From the NCBI GenBank assembly GCA_020722095.1, contig DYLM01000011.1, forward strand, positions 1 through 39,601: DNA of 39,601 bases. The letters are read 5' to 3'. Source of the DNA: Chloroherpeton thalassium. Lineage in GTDB: Bacteria; Bacteroidota; Ignavibacteria; Kapaibacteriales; UBA2268. The notes beneath the pieces are model-generated. The model did no database searches and had not been told where the DNA came from. It saw only the letters and a list, made by a program, of their open reading frames with translations. This document shows positions 17,562-25,600 of this stretch, piece by piece. Position 1 is the first letter of the stretch, and the number at the start of each line of letters is the position of its first letter. A program made the position numbers and the translations under genes.

Positions 17562-17930
17562 TTAATTTTCTTTATACTTTTTAATATATTCTTTCAATTT
17601 TCTTTCTACATATTCCCAATTTTCTATGACTTCTTCATCTGTAAATCTTAAGACATTTAAACCAATACTTTTAAAATATTCTTCTTTATTTTTATCATTA
17701 ATTTGAACCTCATTATCCAAATGTGATATTCCATCCACTTCTATAACTAACTTAACTTTGTGAGAATAAAAATCTGCTATATAATTTCCAATTGGTTTTT
17801 GACGATGAAAGTCAATACCTTCAAATTGAGCATTTTTTACTTCTCTCCAAACTGCTTTTTCAGCAAAAGTTTGATGATTCCTTAAAAATCTGGCTTTCTC
17901 CTTCAAATTGGGATTATAGCAAATTTTCAT
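17562..17930 (-). CDS. DUF559 (Vsr/restriction-endonuclease-like fold) protein in a repeat cassette
   Basis: 122 residues with the DUF559 pattern: TFAEKAVWREV (Glu24), FHRQKPIGNYIADFY (Arg43, Gln44, Lys45, Asp53), LVIEVDGISH (Glu64, Asp66) and LRFTDEEV. These acidic residues match the active-site arrangement of the PD-(D/E)xK/Vsr-type nuclease fold, so DNA nicking or cleavage is plausible but unproven. The ATG at 17930 has GAGG upstream. The gene fills the gap between hairpin repeats B and C with only a few bases on each side, and no methyltransferase or mismatch-repair gene is nearby. The same repeats occur without the gene elsewhere in the window, suggesting it belongs to the repeat rather than to the neighbouring genes. 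Confidence 0.85.
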   Translation of the reverse strand: MKICYNPNLKEKARFLRNHQTFAEKAVWREVKNAQFEGIDFHRQKPIGNYIADFYSHKVKLVIEVDGISHLDNEVQINDKNKEEYFKSIGLNVLRFTDEEVIENWEYVERKLKEYIKKYKEN

Positions 17931-17943
17931 AAATCCTCATTTT

Positions 17944-18042
17944 TAACACACCCCCTTTGTCCCCACCCGTCCCGACCTGTCGGGATCAAAGAGGGGGATT
18001 TTTTTTATTCCCCCTCACCGAGGGGGCAGGGGGAGGTTCTAA
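17944..18042. repeat. C/G-rich bipartite hairpin repeat, copy C (5' side of the DUF559 gene)
   Basis: The left half is CACCCCCTTTG ... TCCCGAC-CT-GTCGGGA ... CAAAGAGGGGG followed by ATTTTTTTT, a large two-tier stem with a T8 tail that looks like an intrinsic terminator on the plus strand. The right half is the CCCCCTCACCGAGGGGG hairpin plus CAGGGGGAGG. The whole unit is the near-exact reverse complement of copy D at 36464-36563. The flanking genes are on the minus strand, so the terminator-like side faces against them. Confidence 0.85.
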
Positions 18043-18060
18043 TTAAATTATCCAATTCCC

Positions 18061-18948
18061 TCAATATGTTTTTGTAAAATCATCTTTAATTAAAAGAATA
18101 AAATCAGCAATATTTGCATTTTCTGTGCCAAGCGAGTCAATTTTTGGTCCTTCGATTGTTGCAATAGTTGTGATTTTGAAATTCGGATTTTGCTTTTTCA
18201 AATACCAAAATATTCCTTGATAATCATTGGAATGGTATGAACCGTGAAAATGCAAGAATTTCATTCCAGATTTTATTCTCTTTGCAATAAAATGAGCCAT
18301 AGTTGCATCTTTAATTGCTTGTGCTTCAGCAAGATATTTTATCTCTTTATTATGCACGGGCATTCCCTTCATCTCTTTGTAACCTTCCAAAGTAGAATCA
18401 AATTCCACTGGCAAAGGTGCAATGTACTTTAAGGCTTCAGGCGAAAGTGTGCTTAATTTTTCCAATCCATTCCGCGAAACAAAAGCCGCATATCTACGTG
18501 GAATATTTGTTGCTACAAACTCAATTTTATTGTTTTTGCAAAATTCCAAAATTGGCTTATAATCTGTGGAATAATTTTTCCAAATTTTTGCCTCATCTTC
18601 AAAATTTTTTGCAGGATATAAATCTCTAAAGTATTCATCTATCAACATTTGGTCATCTGCTTCGAACATTTCCATTCCAACCATTAACTTATTGCCAAAT
18701 TCCTTATACATCAATTTGGTCAATTCTAATTCTGCCCAATGTGCAAAAGCATTATTATGCAATTCGCCAAATAGAATTATATCGGATTCCTTGATTTTTT
18801 CGGCAACTTTATCATATTCGGCATACTCGCCACCTTTTTCGTAAAGTGCAGCACCGCTAATGATATTCTTATCACAAGAAGTTAAAAAAATACTTGTTAA
18901 AACAGACAAAACCAGTAAAACACGAGTTAAAAATTTTAATTTAAACAT
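18061..18948 (-). CDS. ChaN-family (haem-binding-like) lipoprotein
   Basis: 295 residues with a lipoprotein signal peptide ending LTSC (Cys25). The ChaN/PF04187 core is clear: IILFGELHNNAFAHWAELEL near 55-75, LMVGMEMFEADDQMLIDEYF, and near the C-terminus MAHFIAKRIKSG and FLHFHGSYHSNDYQGIFWYL. ChaN of Campylobacter binds haem and is iron-regulated. Related proteins are distant homologues of Tiki/EreA-type enzymes, so haem binding is plausible here but not certain. It is a monocistronic minus-strand gene, divergent from DUF3109 across 188 bp. The haem-rich electron-transport genes lie 7 kb away. Confidence 0.85.
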   Translation of the reverse strand: MFKLKFLTRVLLVLSVLTSIFLTSCDKNIISGAALYEKGGEYAEYDKVAEKIKESDIILFGELHNNAFAHWAELELTKLMYKEFGNKLMVGMEMFEADDQMLIDEYFRDLYPAKNFEDEAKIWKNYSTDYKPILEFCKNNKIEFVATNIPRRYAAFVSRNGLEKLSTLSPEALKYIAPLPVEFDSTLEGYKEMKGMPVHNKEIKYLAEAQAIKDATMAHFIAKRIKSGMKFLHFHGSYHSNDYQGIFWYLKKQNPNFKITTIATIEGPKIDSLGTENANIADFILLIKDDFTKTY

Positions 18949-19136
18949 ACTTTTTCCAAAATTTATTTTTTCAATATATTAAATTACAAATGTTTTTGAA
19001 ATTTTGTTCATTTTCTTGTAATTTTCATTCAATTTCCGAGTATTTTGTTTGTATTTTTAAATAATTATTACAATTATTTATTGAAATTAACAAATTTTTA
19101 GTAAATTAGTAAAATTTTTGGCACGAATTTTATAGA

Positions 19137-19700
19137 ATGTTTGAAACTTACAAAATAGACAGCACAATCTTGCAAAAAAAGTTTCTTTGCGACCTAACAA
19201 AATGCAAAGGAGGATGTTGTACAGTCTACGGTGAAAATGGGGCTCCACTATTATCAGAAGAAATTCCAATTATTGAAGAATATCTACCAATTATCAAGAA
19301 ATATATGAAACCAAAATCAATTGAATATTTGGATAAATATGGATTTTGGGAGCACGACACCGAGGGGGAACTTGCAGTAACTTGCATAAATAAAAGAGAT
19401 TGCGTATTCGTCTATTACGATGAAGGTAGCGATATTGCAAAATGTGCCATTGAAAAGGCATATTTTGCGGGGGAAATCACTTTTCAGAAACCAGATTCTT
19501 GCCACTTATTTCCAATAAGAGTACGTGGCGAACACATTTATTACGAGGAATTTTCGATGTGCGAATACGCACTTGAAAATGGAGAAGAAAAAAATGTGAA
19601 TTTAGTGGATTTCTGCAAAGACTCGATTGAAAGGAAATTTTCTAAAGAATTTTATGTTTCTTTAAGCAATTTTGCTAAATCGGAGAAAAAGATTTTTTAG
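19137..19700 (+). CDS. DUF3109 family cysteine-rich protein
   Basis: 187 residues with the N-terminal cluster CDLTKCKGGCC (Cys18, 23, 27, 28), typical of DUF3109 and similar to the YkgJ-type CxxxxCxxxCC metal- or cluster-binding motif. Further conserved cysteines lie in TCINKRDCVF, KCAIEKAYF, DSCHLFPIR and SMCEYAL. The family is widespread in Bacteroidota and cytoplasmic. A zinc or iron-sulfur role is inferred from the cysteines only. It lies 52 bp upstream of rpoN on the same strand and is probably co-transcribed with it. Confidence 0.88.
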   Translation: MFETYKIDSTILQKKFLCDLTKCKGGCCTVYGENGAPLLSEEIPIIEEYLPIIKKYMKPKSIEYLDKYGFWEHDTEGELAVTCINKRDCVFVYYDEGSDIAKCAIEKAYFAGEITFQKPDSCHLFPIRVRGEHIYYEEFSMCEYALENGEEKNVNLVDFCKDSIERKFSKEFYVSLSNFAKSEKKIF

Positions 19701-19752
19701 AAAATATTATTTTTAGAAAATATAAGAATAAAAAAACAGCAAAAAGAAGATT

Positions 19753-21552
19753 ATGGCAGTAAATATCTCAGTTGGATTAAAAACATCATTGCAACAAACG
19801 CTAACTCCTCAACAGATTCAGTATTTGAAATTATTGCAAATGCCTTTAATTCAATTCGAGCAAGAAATAAAACGTGAAGTTGATGAAAATCCACTATTAG
19901 ATTTAGAAGAAGATAATTATGATGATTCAAATGAAATTGAGCAATATAATGCTACTCCCGAATCCGACACTCCTAACATTTCCAATGAATACGATTTAAT
20001 TGAATCTGCTAATTCTAACGAATATAGTGATGATTTTGACGACTCCGACATTTATTTCGAAGATATTAAAAATGTTACAGAATCACCACTTTCTAATTAT
20101 GTCCCAGGCGAGGATGAAGATCCTTACCATCTTTATACATTGATGTTGCAAGATGACGCAGAATTATCCACTTCCCCCAAATCAAATTATGATGACGATG
20201 ACGACTCACCAAGTTTTCAGATAAAGAGTCCTGTCAATTTTTTGGAAGAATTAGAAAAGCAATTATCATTGTTCTATTTATCGGAAGAAGAATTGCTTCT
20301 GGGCAAGCATATTTTGTGGAATGTGGACGAAGATGGCTATTTACGTCGTGAATTGAACGATATTGTAAAAGAAACAAATTCGCATATTGCCGAAATGAAT
20401 TTTGAGACACAAAAGAATTTATTTATTCAAAATTCCACACTAAAAGAAAAATTAATCAAGAAAAATCCTGCTTATAAATACCTAATAGATGACACAAGTA
20501 AATCTTTGCTTGGTTCAATATTGATTGATAAACCCGAATTAATAAATGAGTTGAGTGCTGATTTTTTGAAATATTCATTTGATAAAATTAATTCTATGCT
20601 TAAACCTGTTAATTTGGAACAAGCCGAGAAAGTATTGAAAATCGTTCAGAGCCTTGACCCTCCTGGGATTGCTTCTCGTAATATTCAAGAGTGCTTGATT
20701 TCACAATTAAAGATTGTGCCAAATCCAACTTATGCCCAGTCCAATGCATTGCGATTGCTCCAAAATGCTTTCGAAGAATTTTCCCGTAAGCATTTCAAAG
20801 ATGTACAGAAGGTTTTGAATATCAATGATGATGACTTAAAAGATGCAATTGAAGTTATCAAAAAGTTAAACCCAAAGCCTGGGGAAGGGATTAGTTTTTC
20901 GGAAATTAATACCGTAATTCCTGACTTTGTAGTAGAATTGGACGAGAAAAATCGTGAACCGCAAGTTATTTTGAACGATTCCACTATTCCTCCAATTAGA
21001 ATAAATGATTTATACGAAAGTTTGAAGAAAGAGTCAAAAGAAAAGAAATATAACAAAGAAACAAAGCAATGGATAAGGACAAAATACGAAGATGCAAAAT
21101 TTTTAATACAAGCAATTCAGCAAAGAAAAATTACAATGCTCAAAATTATGGTGGCAATTGCTGGCATTCAAAAAGATTTCTTTCTTTACGGACCCGAAAA
21201 TGTTAAACCAATGATTTACAAAGATATTTCGGACGTTACGGGAATGGATATTTCTACTGTTTGCCGAATTGTAAATAATAAATTTGTGCAGTCGCCTTAT
21301 GGCACATTTGAATTGAAATCATTTTTTAGCGAATCTTTGCCAACTGACGATGGCGAAGAAGTTTCAACAACTGTAATTAAGCAGAAAATTAAGGAAATGA
21401 TTGATAAAGAAGACAAGAATAAACCAATTAGTGACGACCAAATAGCAAAAAACTTGAAGGATGAAGGCTATAATGTCGCCCGCCGAACAGTTGCAAAATA
21501 CCGCGAGCAGATGAAAATTCCAGTTGCCAGATTAAGAAAAGAATTGCTGTAA
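19753..21552 (+). CDS. rpoN: RNA polymerase sigma-54 factor
   Basis: Directs RNA polymerase to -24/-12 promoters, which open only with AAA+ activators. The Gln/Leu-rich activator-interaction region is at residues ~7-45 (LQQTLTPQQIQYLKLLQMPL). An unusually long acidic stretch follows (~50-155, many Asp/Glu/Ser/Asn). The core-binding domain (~165-380) contains LDPPGIASRNIQECL. The HTH contains DISDVTGMDISTVCRIVNNKFVQSPYG, in two short blocks, and the RpoN box ARRTVAKYRE is at 576-585. The 599-residue length is above the usual ~480 because of the acidic insert. No enhancer-binding activator is encoded in this window. Confidence 0.97.
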   Translation: MAVNISVGLKTSLQQTLTPQQIQYLKLLQMPLIQFEQEIKREVDENPLLDLEEDNYDDSNEIEQYNATPESDTPNISNEYDLIESANSNEYSDDFDDSDIYFEDIKNVTESPLSNYVPGEDEDPYHLYTLMLQDDAELSTSPKSNYDDDDDSPSFQIKSPVNFLEELEKQLSLFYLSEEELLLGKHILWNVDEDGYLRRELNDIVKETNSHIAEMNFETQKNLFIQNSTLKEKLIKKNPAYKYLIDDTSKSLLGSILIDKPELINELSADFLKYSFDKINSMLKPVNLEQAEKVLKIVQSLDPPGIASRNIQECLISQLKIVPNPTYAQSNALRLLQNAFEEFSRKHFKDVQKVLNINDDDLKDAIEVIKKLNPKPGEGISFSEINTVIPDFVVELDEKNREPQVILNDSTIPPIRINDLYESLKKESKEKKYNKETKQWIRTKYEDAKFLIQAIQQRKITMLKIMVAIAGIQKDFFLYGPENVKPMIYKDISDVTGMDISTVCRIVNNKFVQSPYGTFELKSFFSESLPTDDGEEVSTTVIKQKIKEMIDKEDKNKPISDDQIAKNLKDEGYNVARRTVAKYREQMKIPVARLRKELL

Positions 21553-21624
21553 GAAAGCGATACTAATAATCAAATATTATAAGTAAATAATCGTAATTAA
21601 TAAAGAAATAATAAAGATAAAGAA

Positions 21625-21852
21625 ATGGAAGCCTACAAGTTTCAAACAAAAATTAATCACAAAGGTGAAATTTACCTTCCAATAAACCCTAATTTATACG
21701 AGAAGGAAGTTGATATTATTATTATCACCAAAGAAGAACAAAGAAAATTTAGAACAAGTGCCATAGATTTTGTAAATAAATGGGAGGGTTTTCTTAAGAA
21801 TGTTGATATTGAAGATGCAAAATATAAGTATTTAATGGAGAAATACAATTGA
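21625..21852 (+). CDS. Small antitoxin-like protein, no toxin partner
   Basis: 75 residues. The opening MEAYKFQTKINHKGEIYLP resembles the N-terminal strand of AbrB/SpoVT-like antitoxins and a small Bacteroidota family (..FQTKV..DGTI.LP.NP.LY..EVEVIII..), usually ending in a motif like FVNKWEGFLKN...KYLMEKYN. In other genomes such proteins tend to sit beside a PIN-type toxin (from memory). Here the next gene is convergent and unrelated, its stop abutting this stop with no gap. It is either an orphan antitoxin or a partner whose toxin has been lost. Function is inferred only. Confidence 0.65.
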   Translation: MEAYKFQTKINHKGEIYLPINPNLYEKEVDIIIITKEEQRKFRTSAIDFVNKWEGFLKNVDIEDAKYKYLMEKYN

Positions 21853-22371
21853 TTAATAATTTGATTCATCTCGCCAAGAGATAATTCGCCATTTGCCATC
21901 TACTGAACTTTTGCGAATGCGGAAATTTGCAATGCCATTTATTCGCAAAATATCTGCTGGGTTAAAAACAATAGTTAAATTGAAACTGCGCGAAATATCC
22001 CGTAAATTTGTGTCGCCAATATCCACAAAAATCTCATTCCATACCAAATCCAAACTTTGTGCGGCTTGGAAAAGCCCATTGGTTGTGAGCAATTCTTGTT
22101 CTCTGCCCCAAGATTCGTCAACTCCTTTATCGTAATTTCGGAAGATAAAAACGAAGTCATTATCTAATAAATTGCCATAAACCAATGTATCTTTGAAGGT
22201 GTAAGCATATTTGAAATTATTGAACAAGCCTTCGATTGATTCTTGGCTGGATATTAGACTTTGGTCGCTTGAACTATTGCTCAATTTTGGTGCAAACGGA
22301 TTATTGCAACTATAAAGTAAGCCAATCAAAACGAGTATTATTACTATGTATATGCTTTTATTTAAATTCAT
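21853..22371 (-). CDS. Small lipoprotein, NTF2-like candidate
   Basis: 172 residues from the ATG at 22371; a GTG at 22392 would add seven residues ahead of the signal peptide and is less likely. The lipobox LLYSC gives Cys22. The body (ESIEGLFNNFKYAYTFKDTLVYGNLLDNDFVFIF broken as SIEGLFNNF / AYTFKDTLVYGNLLDNDFVF, and the ending GIANFRIRKSSVDGKWRIIS) has the helix-then-cone-of-strands look of the NTF2/SnoaL fold, ending in the common DGKWRI motif. I cannot assign a ligand. It lies downstream of hicB on the same strand. Confidence 0.7.
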   Translation of the reverse strand: MNLNKSIYIVIILVLIGLLYSCNNPFAPKLSNSSSDQSLISSQESIEGLFNNFKYAYTFKDTLVYGNLLDNDFVFIFRNYDKGVDESWGREQELLTTNGLFQAAQSLDLVWNEIFVDIGDTNLRDISRSFNLTIVFNPADILRINGIANFRIRKSSVDGKWRIISWRDESNY

Positions 22372-22395
22372 TTCTGTTTCAAAAAATATCACCTA

Positions 22396-22605
22396 TTATG
22401 CAAACATTAATCTGCCTTTTGGCTCGGGAATCGGTCTGCCTAATTCTTTTGCTGTTTCAATCCATTCGCTAATAATTATCTTTGCGTTTGCAAGAGCATC
22501 TTCGTAACTTTCGCCATCAGCCATACAGCCCTTCAATTCTGGAATTTCGGCAATAAAACACTTGTCAATTTTATCCCAATACAATATTATTTCATAATTA
22601 TTCAT
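22396..22605 (-). CDS. HicB-like antitoxin, no HicA partner visible
   Basis: 69 residues with the HicB-like pattern: YEIILYWDKIDKCFIAEIPELKGCMADGESYEDALANAKIIISEWI (cited here in shorter blocks CFIAEIPELKGCMADGESYE and ALANAKIIISEWI), then GRPIPEPKGRL. This partially degraded RNase-H-like fold neutralises the HicA mRNA interferase. No HicA-like ORF (double-stranded RNA-binding fold with catalytic His) lies on either side: the neighbours are an NTF2-like lipoprotein and an MBL hydrolase. A 21-bp perfect dyad lies 13 bp upstream of the ATG and may be its operator. Confidence 0.82.
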   Translation of the reverse strand: MNNYEIILYWDKIDKCFIAEIPELKGCMADGESYEDALANAKIIISEWIETAKELGRPIPEPKGRLMFA

Positions 22606-22618
22606 ATTTATTCATATA

Positions 22619-22639
22619 AATCATTAGACACTAATGATT
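22619..22639. promoter_or_regulatory. 21-bp perfect dyad upstream of hicB
   Basis: AATCATTAG - ACA - CTAATGATT, 9-bp arms with a 3-bp centre, 13 bp upstream of the hicB ATG. On the minus strand (direction of both flanking genes) it is not followed by a T-run, so an operator for HicB autoregulation is more likely than a terminator. On the plus strand a TTTTTATTTT run does follow it, but no plus-strand gene precedes it. Confidence 0.45.
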
Positions 22640-22672
22640 AGTTTTTATTTTAGATTTTTTCTCTTTTGCTTT

Positions 22673-23308
22673 CTACATTTTCAAGTTTTTCAGAAATGGA
22701 TTGAATTTTTTCTCGGTGCCAATTGTGGAACTTCCCATGTGTCCAGGGAAAATTTCGTAATCATCGGGATAAATCATTAACTTATTTGTAATAGATTCCA
22801 TCAACTCTTTGCCATTTCCACCTTCAAAATCAGTCCGACCTACACTTAAATTAAATAGTGTGTCGCCGGTGATTATCTTATTTTCGCCAAGCAATTCAAT
22901 GCAAATACCACCAGCAGTATGTCCGGGAGTGTGCAGAATCTTAAAGTGCATATTTTCTACATCTAAAATCTGTTCATCTTCAACAAAAGTATATTCTCGG
23001 CAAGGTTCAATCTCAATTTTTGCCCAAGGTGGCAATTCTAAATCTGGATTTATCAGTCTAAACTCATCATTTTTATGCACATATATTTCGGGATTATATT
23101 CGGCTTTAAATTTCTGCAAATCAACTATATGGTCAAAATGTGAATGAGTAAGAATAATTGCAAACAAATGCCAATTACTGCTTTCAATGAACTGACTAAT
23201 TGGAGTGAAGGATTCGATTGGAGCGTCAAACAAGACGCATTTTCCAAAATATTCAACCAAGTAGGAATTATTATCGAGCGGACCTGTTGTAAATGTATAT
23301 AAATTCAT
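22673..23308 (-). CDS. Metallo-beta-lactamase-fold hydrolase (glyoxalase II-like)
   Basis: 211 residues with the two-zinc motif THSHFDH near residue 50, a later ligand in HTPGHTAGGI, GDTLF (Asp bridging ligand) and FPGHMGSSTIG (final His). The substrate-binding C-terminal helices of true glyoxalase II are missing, so it belongs to the shorter GloB-like/YcbL group that hydrolyses thioesters or related bonds. NNSYLV near the N-terminus is typical of the group. Cytoplasmic. It precedes hicB on the same strand with 67 bp between and is divergent from the aminotransferase. Confidence 0.9.
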   Translation of the reverse strand: MNLYTFTTGPLDNNSYLVEYFGKCVLFDAPIESFTPISQFIESSNWHLFAIILTHSHFDHIVDLQKFKAEYNPEIYVHKNDEFRLINPDLELPPWAKIEIEPCREYTFVEDEQILDVENMHFKILHTPGHTAGGICIELLGENKIITGDTLFNLSVGRTDFEGGNGKELMESITNKLMIYPDDYEIFPGHMGSSTIGTEKKFNPFLKNLKM

Positions 23309-23430
23309 TGTTTAAAATTAATAATTAATCTAATTATTGAAGTTTAAAAAATTTAATTATTGCTAAATTCTCCTTATTTCTTGTTAATTTTGAAATTATA
23401 AAAATGAAAATTAATTAAAATAATAAAATT

Positions 23431-24582
23431 ATGAAAGAATTTATTTCAGACAAATTACAAAATATGCCAATTTCGATTTTCTCAACAATTTCCAAATTGG
23501 CTCTCGAACATAATGCAGTGAATTTAGGGCAAGGATTTCCAGATTTTAACGGACCAGAGTGGATATTTGATTTTGCTCTGCAAGCAATGAAGGAAGGAAA
23601 AAATCAGTACGCTCCATCTTATGGTATTCTAACTCTAAAAAAAGCAATAGCAAATTATCAGAAAAAATACTATGATATTGATTATGATTTATCAGAAGTA
23701 ATCGTTACCGCTGGTGCAACCGAAGCCCTTTACGACACTTTTTCTGCTTTTATCAACAAAGGTGATGAAGTAATTTTATTCGAACCTTATTACGATTCTT
23801 ATCACTCTAATATTCAATTAGCAGGTGGAATACCCAAATATGTTACTTTGCATAAACCTGATTTTGCATTTGATTATGCCGAATTGGAATCAGCTATCAC
23901 TCCAAATACCAAGATAATTGTGCTAAATAATCCACATAATCCAACTGGAAAAGTGTATAGCCGCGAGGAATTGAACTTTATAGCCTCATTAGTTGTAAAA
24001 TATGATTTGATGGTAATTACAGACGAAGTTTATGAATTTCTCACTTATGATGGTGCGTCTCATATTCCGTTTGCCTCGCTTCCGGGGATGCGAGAGAAAA
24101 CCGTAACTATTTCCAGCAGTGGCAAGACATTTGGCTTTACAGGTTGGAAAATTGGCTATGCTTTGGCAAAACCCGAATGGATTGAGGCAATTCACGGCAT
24201 ACACCAATGGACAACTTTTGCAGTAAATACTCCCGGACAGCACGCAATGGCTAATGCTTTTAATCGTTTAGAGGAATACTTGCCCAATTTCCGCAAATTA
24301 TACCAAAATAAATTAGATTTGATGATTGATGGTTTGGCAAAGACAAATTTCAATTACTTCAAACCCAAAGGAAGTTATTTTATTATGGCAGAATTTCCAA
24401 ATACATTTGCTGACGACCAATCTGCTGCAATTCGGTTAATCAAAGAATACGGAGTAGCTACAATACCACCATCAGTATTTTATAGCAAGTCCGAAGAAGG
24501 TAAAACAATGTTGAGATTATGCTTTGCAAAACAAGACTCCACGCTTTTAAGTGGAATAGAAAAATTAAAATTAGTGAAATAA
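23431..24582 (+). CDS. PLP-dependent aminotransferase (YbdL/methionine aminotransferase-like)
   Basis: 383 residues, class I/II aminotransferase. NLGQGFPDFNGPEWI and NQYAPSYGILTLKKAI are the substrate-side blocks. VTAGATEALYDTF binds the cofactor phosphate, NNPHNPTGKVYSREEL and ITDEVYEFLTYDG carry the Asn and Asp/Tyr that hold the PLP ring, and SSSGKTFGFTGWKIGY contains the Schiff-base lysine. RLCFAK near the end holds the substrate-carboxylate arginine. The best match in my knowledge is YbdL methionine aminotransferase and the kynurenine-oxoglutarate transaminase group. It lies 27 bp ahead of a HAD gene on the same strand. Confidence 0.9.
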   Translation: MKEFISDKLQNMPISIFSTISKLALEHNAVNLGQGFPDFNGPEWIFDFALQAMKEGKNQYAPSYGILTLKKAIANYQKKYYDIDYDLSEVIVTAGATEALYDTFSAFINKGDEVILFEPYYDSYHSNIQLAGGIPKYVTLHKPDFAFDYAELESAITPNTKIIVLNNPHNPTGKVYSREELNFIASLVVKYDLMVITDEVYEFLTYDGASHIPFASLPGMREKTVTISSSGKTFGFTGWKIGYALAKPEWIEAIHGIHQWTTFAVNTPGQHAMANAFNRLEEYLPNFRKLYQNKLDLMIDGLAKTNFNYFKPKGSYFIMAEFPNTFADDQSAAIRLIKEYGVATIPPSVFYSKSEEGKTMLRLCFAKQDSTLLSGIEKLKLVK

Positions 24583-24609
24583 ATAGACAAATAAATAATA
24601 AATTAAGTT

Positions 24610-25350
24610 ATGCCAATAAAAGTAATTACTATAGATTTTTGGAATACTTTGTTCGATTCAAGCAATGGACAAGAGCGGAACAAAATTCGCAACGAAGCAA
24701 TTTATCGTGCAATTGCCGAGGCTGATTTAACGATAACTGCGAAGCAAATCAAAGATGCAATTTCGGCATCGTGGGCACATTTCAATGATAAATGGTTAAA
24801 CGAAATGCGTACTCCATTGCCCCGCGAATCAGTTGAATTTTTCTGGGATTATCTCAAGTTACCCGATAACGAATATGCAATTAACCAAGTTGTGGATGCT
24901 TTCGCAAGTGCTGTGCTAAAATTGCCACCAAAATTGATGAAAAATGCGGCTTATGCTGTAAAAGAATTGAGCAAGGAATTTAAGTTAGGGATAATTTCTG
25001 ATACGGGTTTCTCGCCTGGATATATTCTGCAAGAAGTGATGAAACAAGCCGGCGTTTTCGATTACTTTTCAGCATTCAGTTTTAGTGACGAAACGGGAGT
25101 CTCCAAGCCCCATCCCAAGGCTTATTATCGAATTTTGGGCGAGTTAAATGTTGAACCTGACGAGGCATTGCATATTGGCGATATTGAGAAAACCGATATA
25201 GAAGGAGCAGTTAATCTGGGAATGAAAGCAATTCGTTTTAGTGGCGATCCAAATACATTAATCAAGCCAAATAATCCGCACACTCGTGCAAATGCAGAAT
25301 GCTTTGATTGGAATGATGTCATTATAGAAGTCAGAAAATTGAATGTATAG
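24610..25350 (+). CDS. HAD-superfamily protein with Trp at the acid/base position
   Basis: 246 residues. Motif I is TIDFWNTLFDSS: nucleophile Asp9 is present, but the second Asp (D+2) is Trp11. Motif II is GIISDTGFSP, the motif III lysine lies in GVSKPHPKAYY and motif IV is HIGDIEKTDIEGA. A helical cap (residues ~20-100) lies between motif I and II. Because the D+2 Asp normally protonates the leaving group, phosphatase activity would be altered or slow. DFWNTL variants are nonetheless a recurring HAD subgroup. It probably forms an operon with the aminotransferase. The downstream region is a 684-bp repeat-rich gap. Confidence 0.85.
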   Translation: MPIKVITIDFWNTLFDSSNGQERNKIRNEAIYRAIAEADLTITAKQIKDAISASWAHFNDKWLNEMRTPLPRESVEFFWDYLKLPDNEYAINQVVDAFASAVLKLPPKLMKNAAYAVKELSKEFKLGIISDTGFSPGYILQEVMKQAGVFDYFSAFSFSDETGVSKPHPKAYYRILGELNVEPDEALHIGDIEKTDIEGAVNLGMKAIRFSGDPNTLIKPNNPHTRANAECFDWNDVIIEVRKLNV

Positions 25351-25473
25351 CAAATAATACATCAAAGACTGAAATTTTAATAAACGTCATTATTTAGGTA
25401 TACTTACTGATGTAAATTTCATTATTAAGCGAAGTTGAATTCCAATATCAATACGAAAATGATTAATTTATAG

Positions 25474-25493
25474 CCCACGAATTTATTCGTGGG
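25474..25493. repeat. 20-bp palindrome, CCCACGAA arms
   Basis: CCCACGAA-TTTA-TTCGTGGG preceded by TAG. The same 20 bp is found at 25662-25681 and inside the MITE-like element at 7545-7564, each time preceded by ATAG or TATAG. Confidence 0.85.
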
Positions 25494-25510
25494 TGATGTT
25501 GTGTTGAGCA

Positions 25511-25549
25511 CGTCTTTGCGAGTTCCGATTTATCGGAACGAAGCAATCT
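25511..25549. repeat. REP-like repeat of the TTGCGAG...GCAATCT type
   Basis: CGTCTTTGCGAG, then a perfect stem GTTCCGAT-TT-ATCGGAAC (25522-25539), then GAAGCAATCT. This frame (cattgcgag ... gcaatct) is a repeat type I know from many unrelated bacterial genomes. It is non-coding. Confidence 0.65.
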
Positions 25550-25554
25550 AATTC

Positions 25555-25584
25555 AATTTGAAAATTTGAAAATTTGAAAATTTG
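25555..25584. repeat. 8-bp tandem repeat AAAATTTG
   Basis: Three full copies and a partial one of AAAATTTG. A similar TCAAATT run lies at 71-93, again beside CA-rich repeats. Confidence 0.7.
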
Positions 25585-25600
25585 AATAAATCCCACTCAT

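Noticed and set aside
17562-17930. Vsr mismatch-repair endonuclease of a restriction-modification system
   Set aside because: No cytosine methyltransferase or restriction gene is near and the gene is enclosed by repeats; the DUF559 pattern fits better.
22619-22639. Intrinsic terminator for the MBL hydrolase gene
   Set aside because: On the transcribed minus strand the dyad is not followed by a T-run; the T-run is on the other strand, where no gene leads into it.
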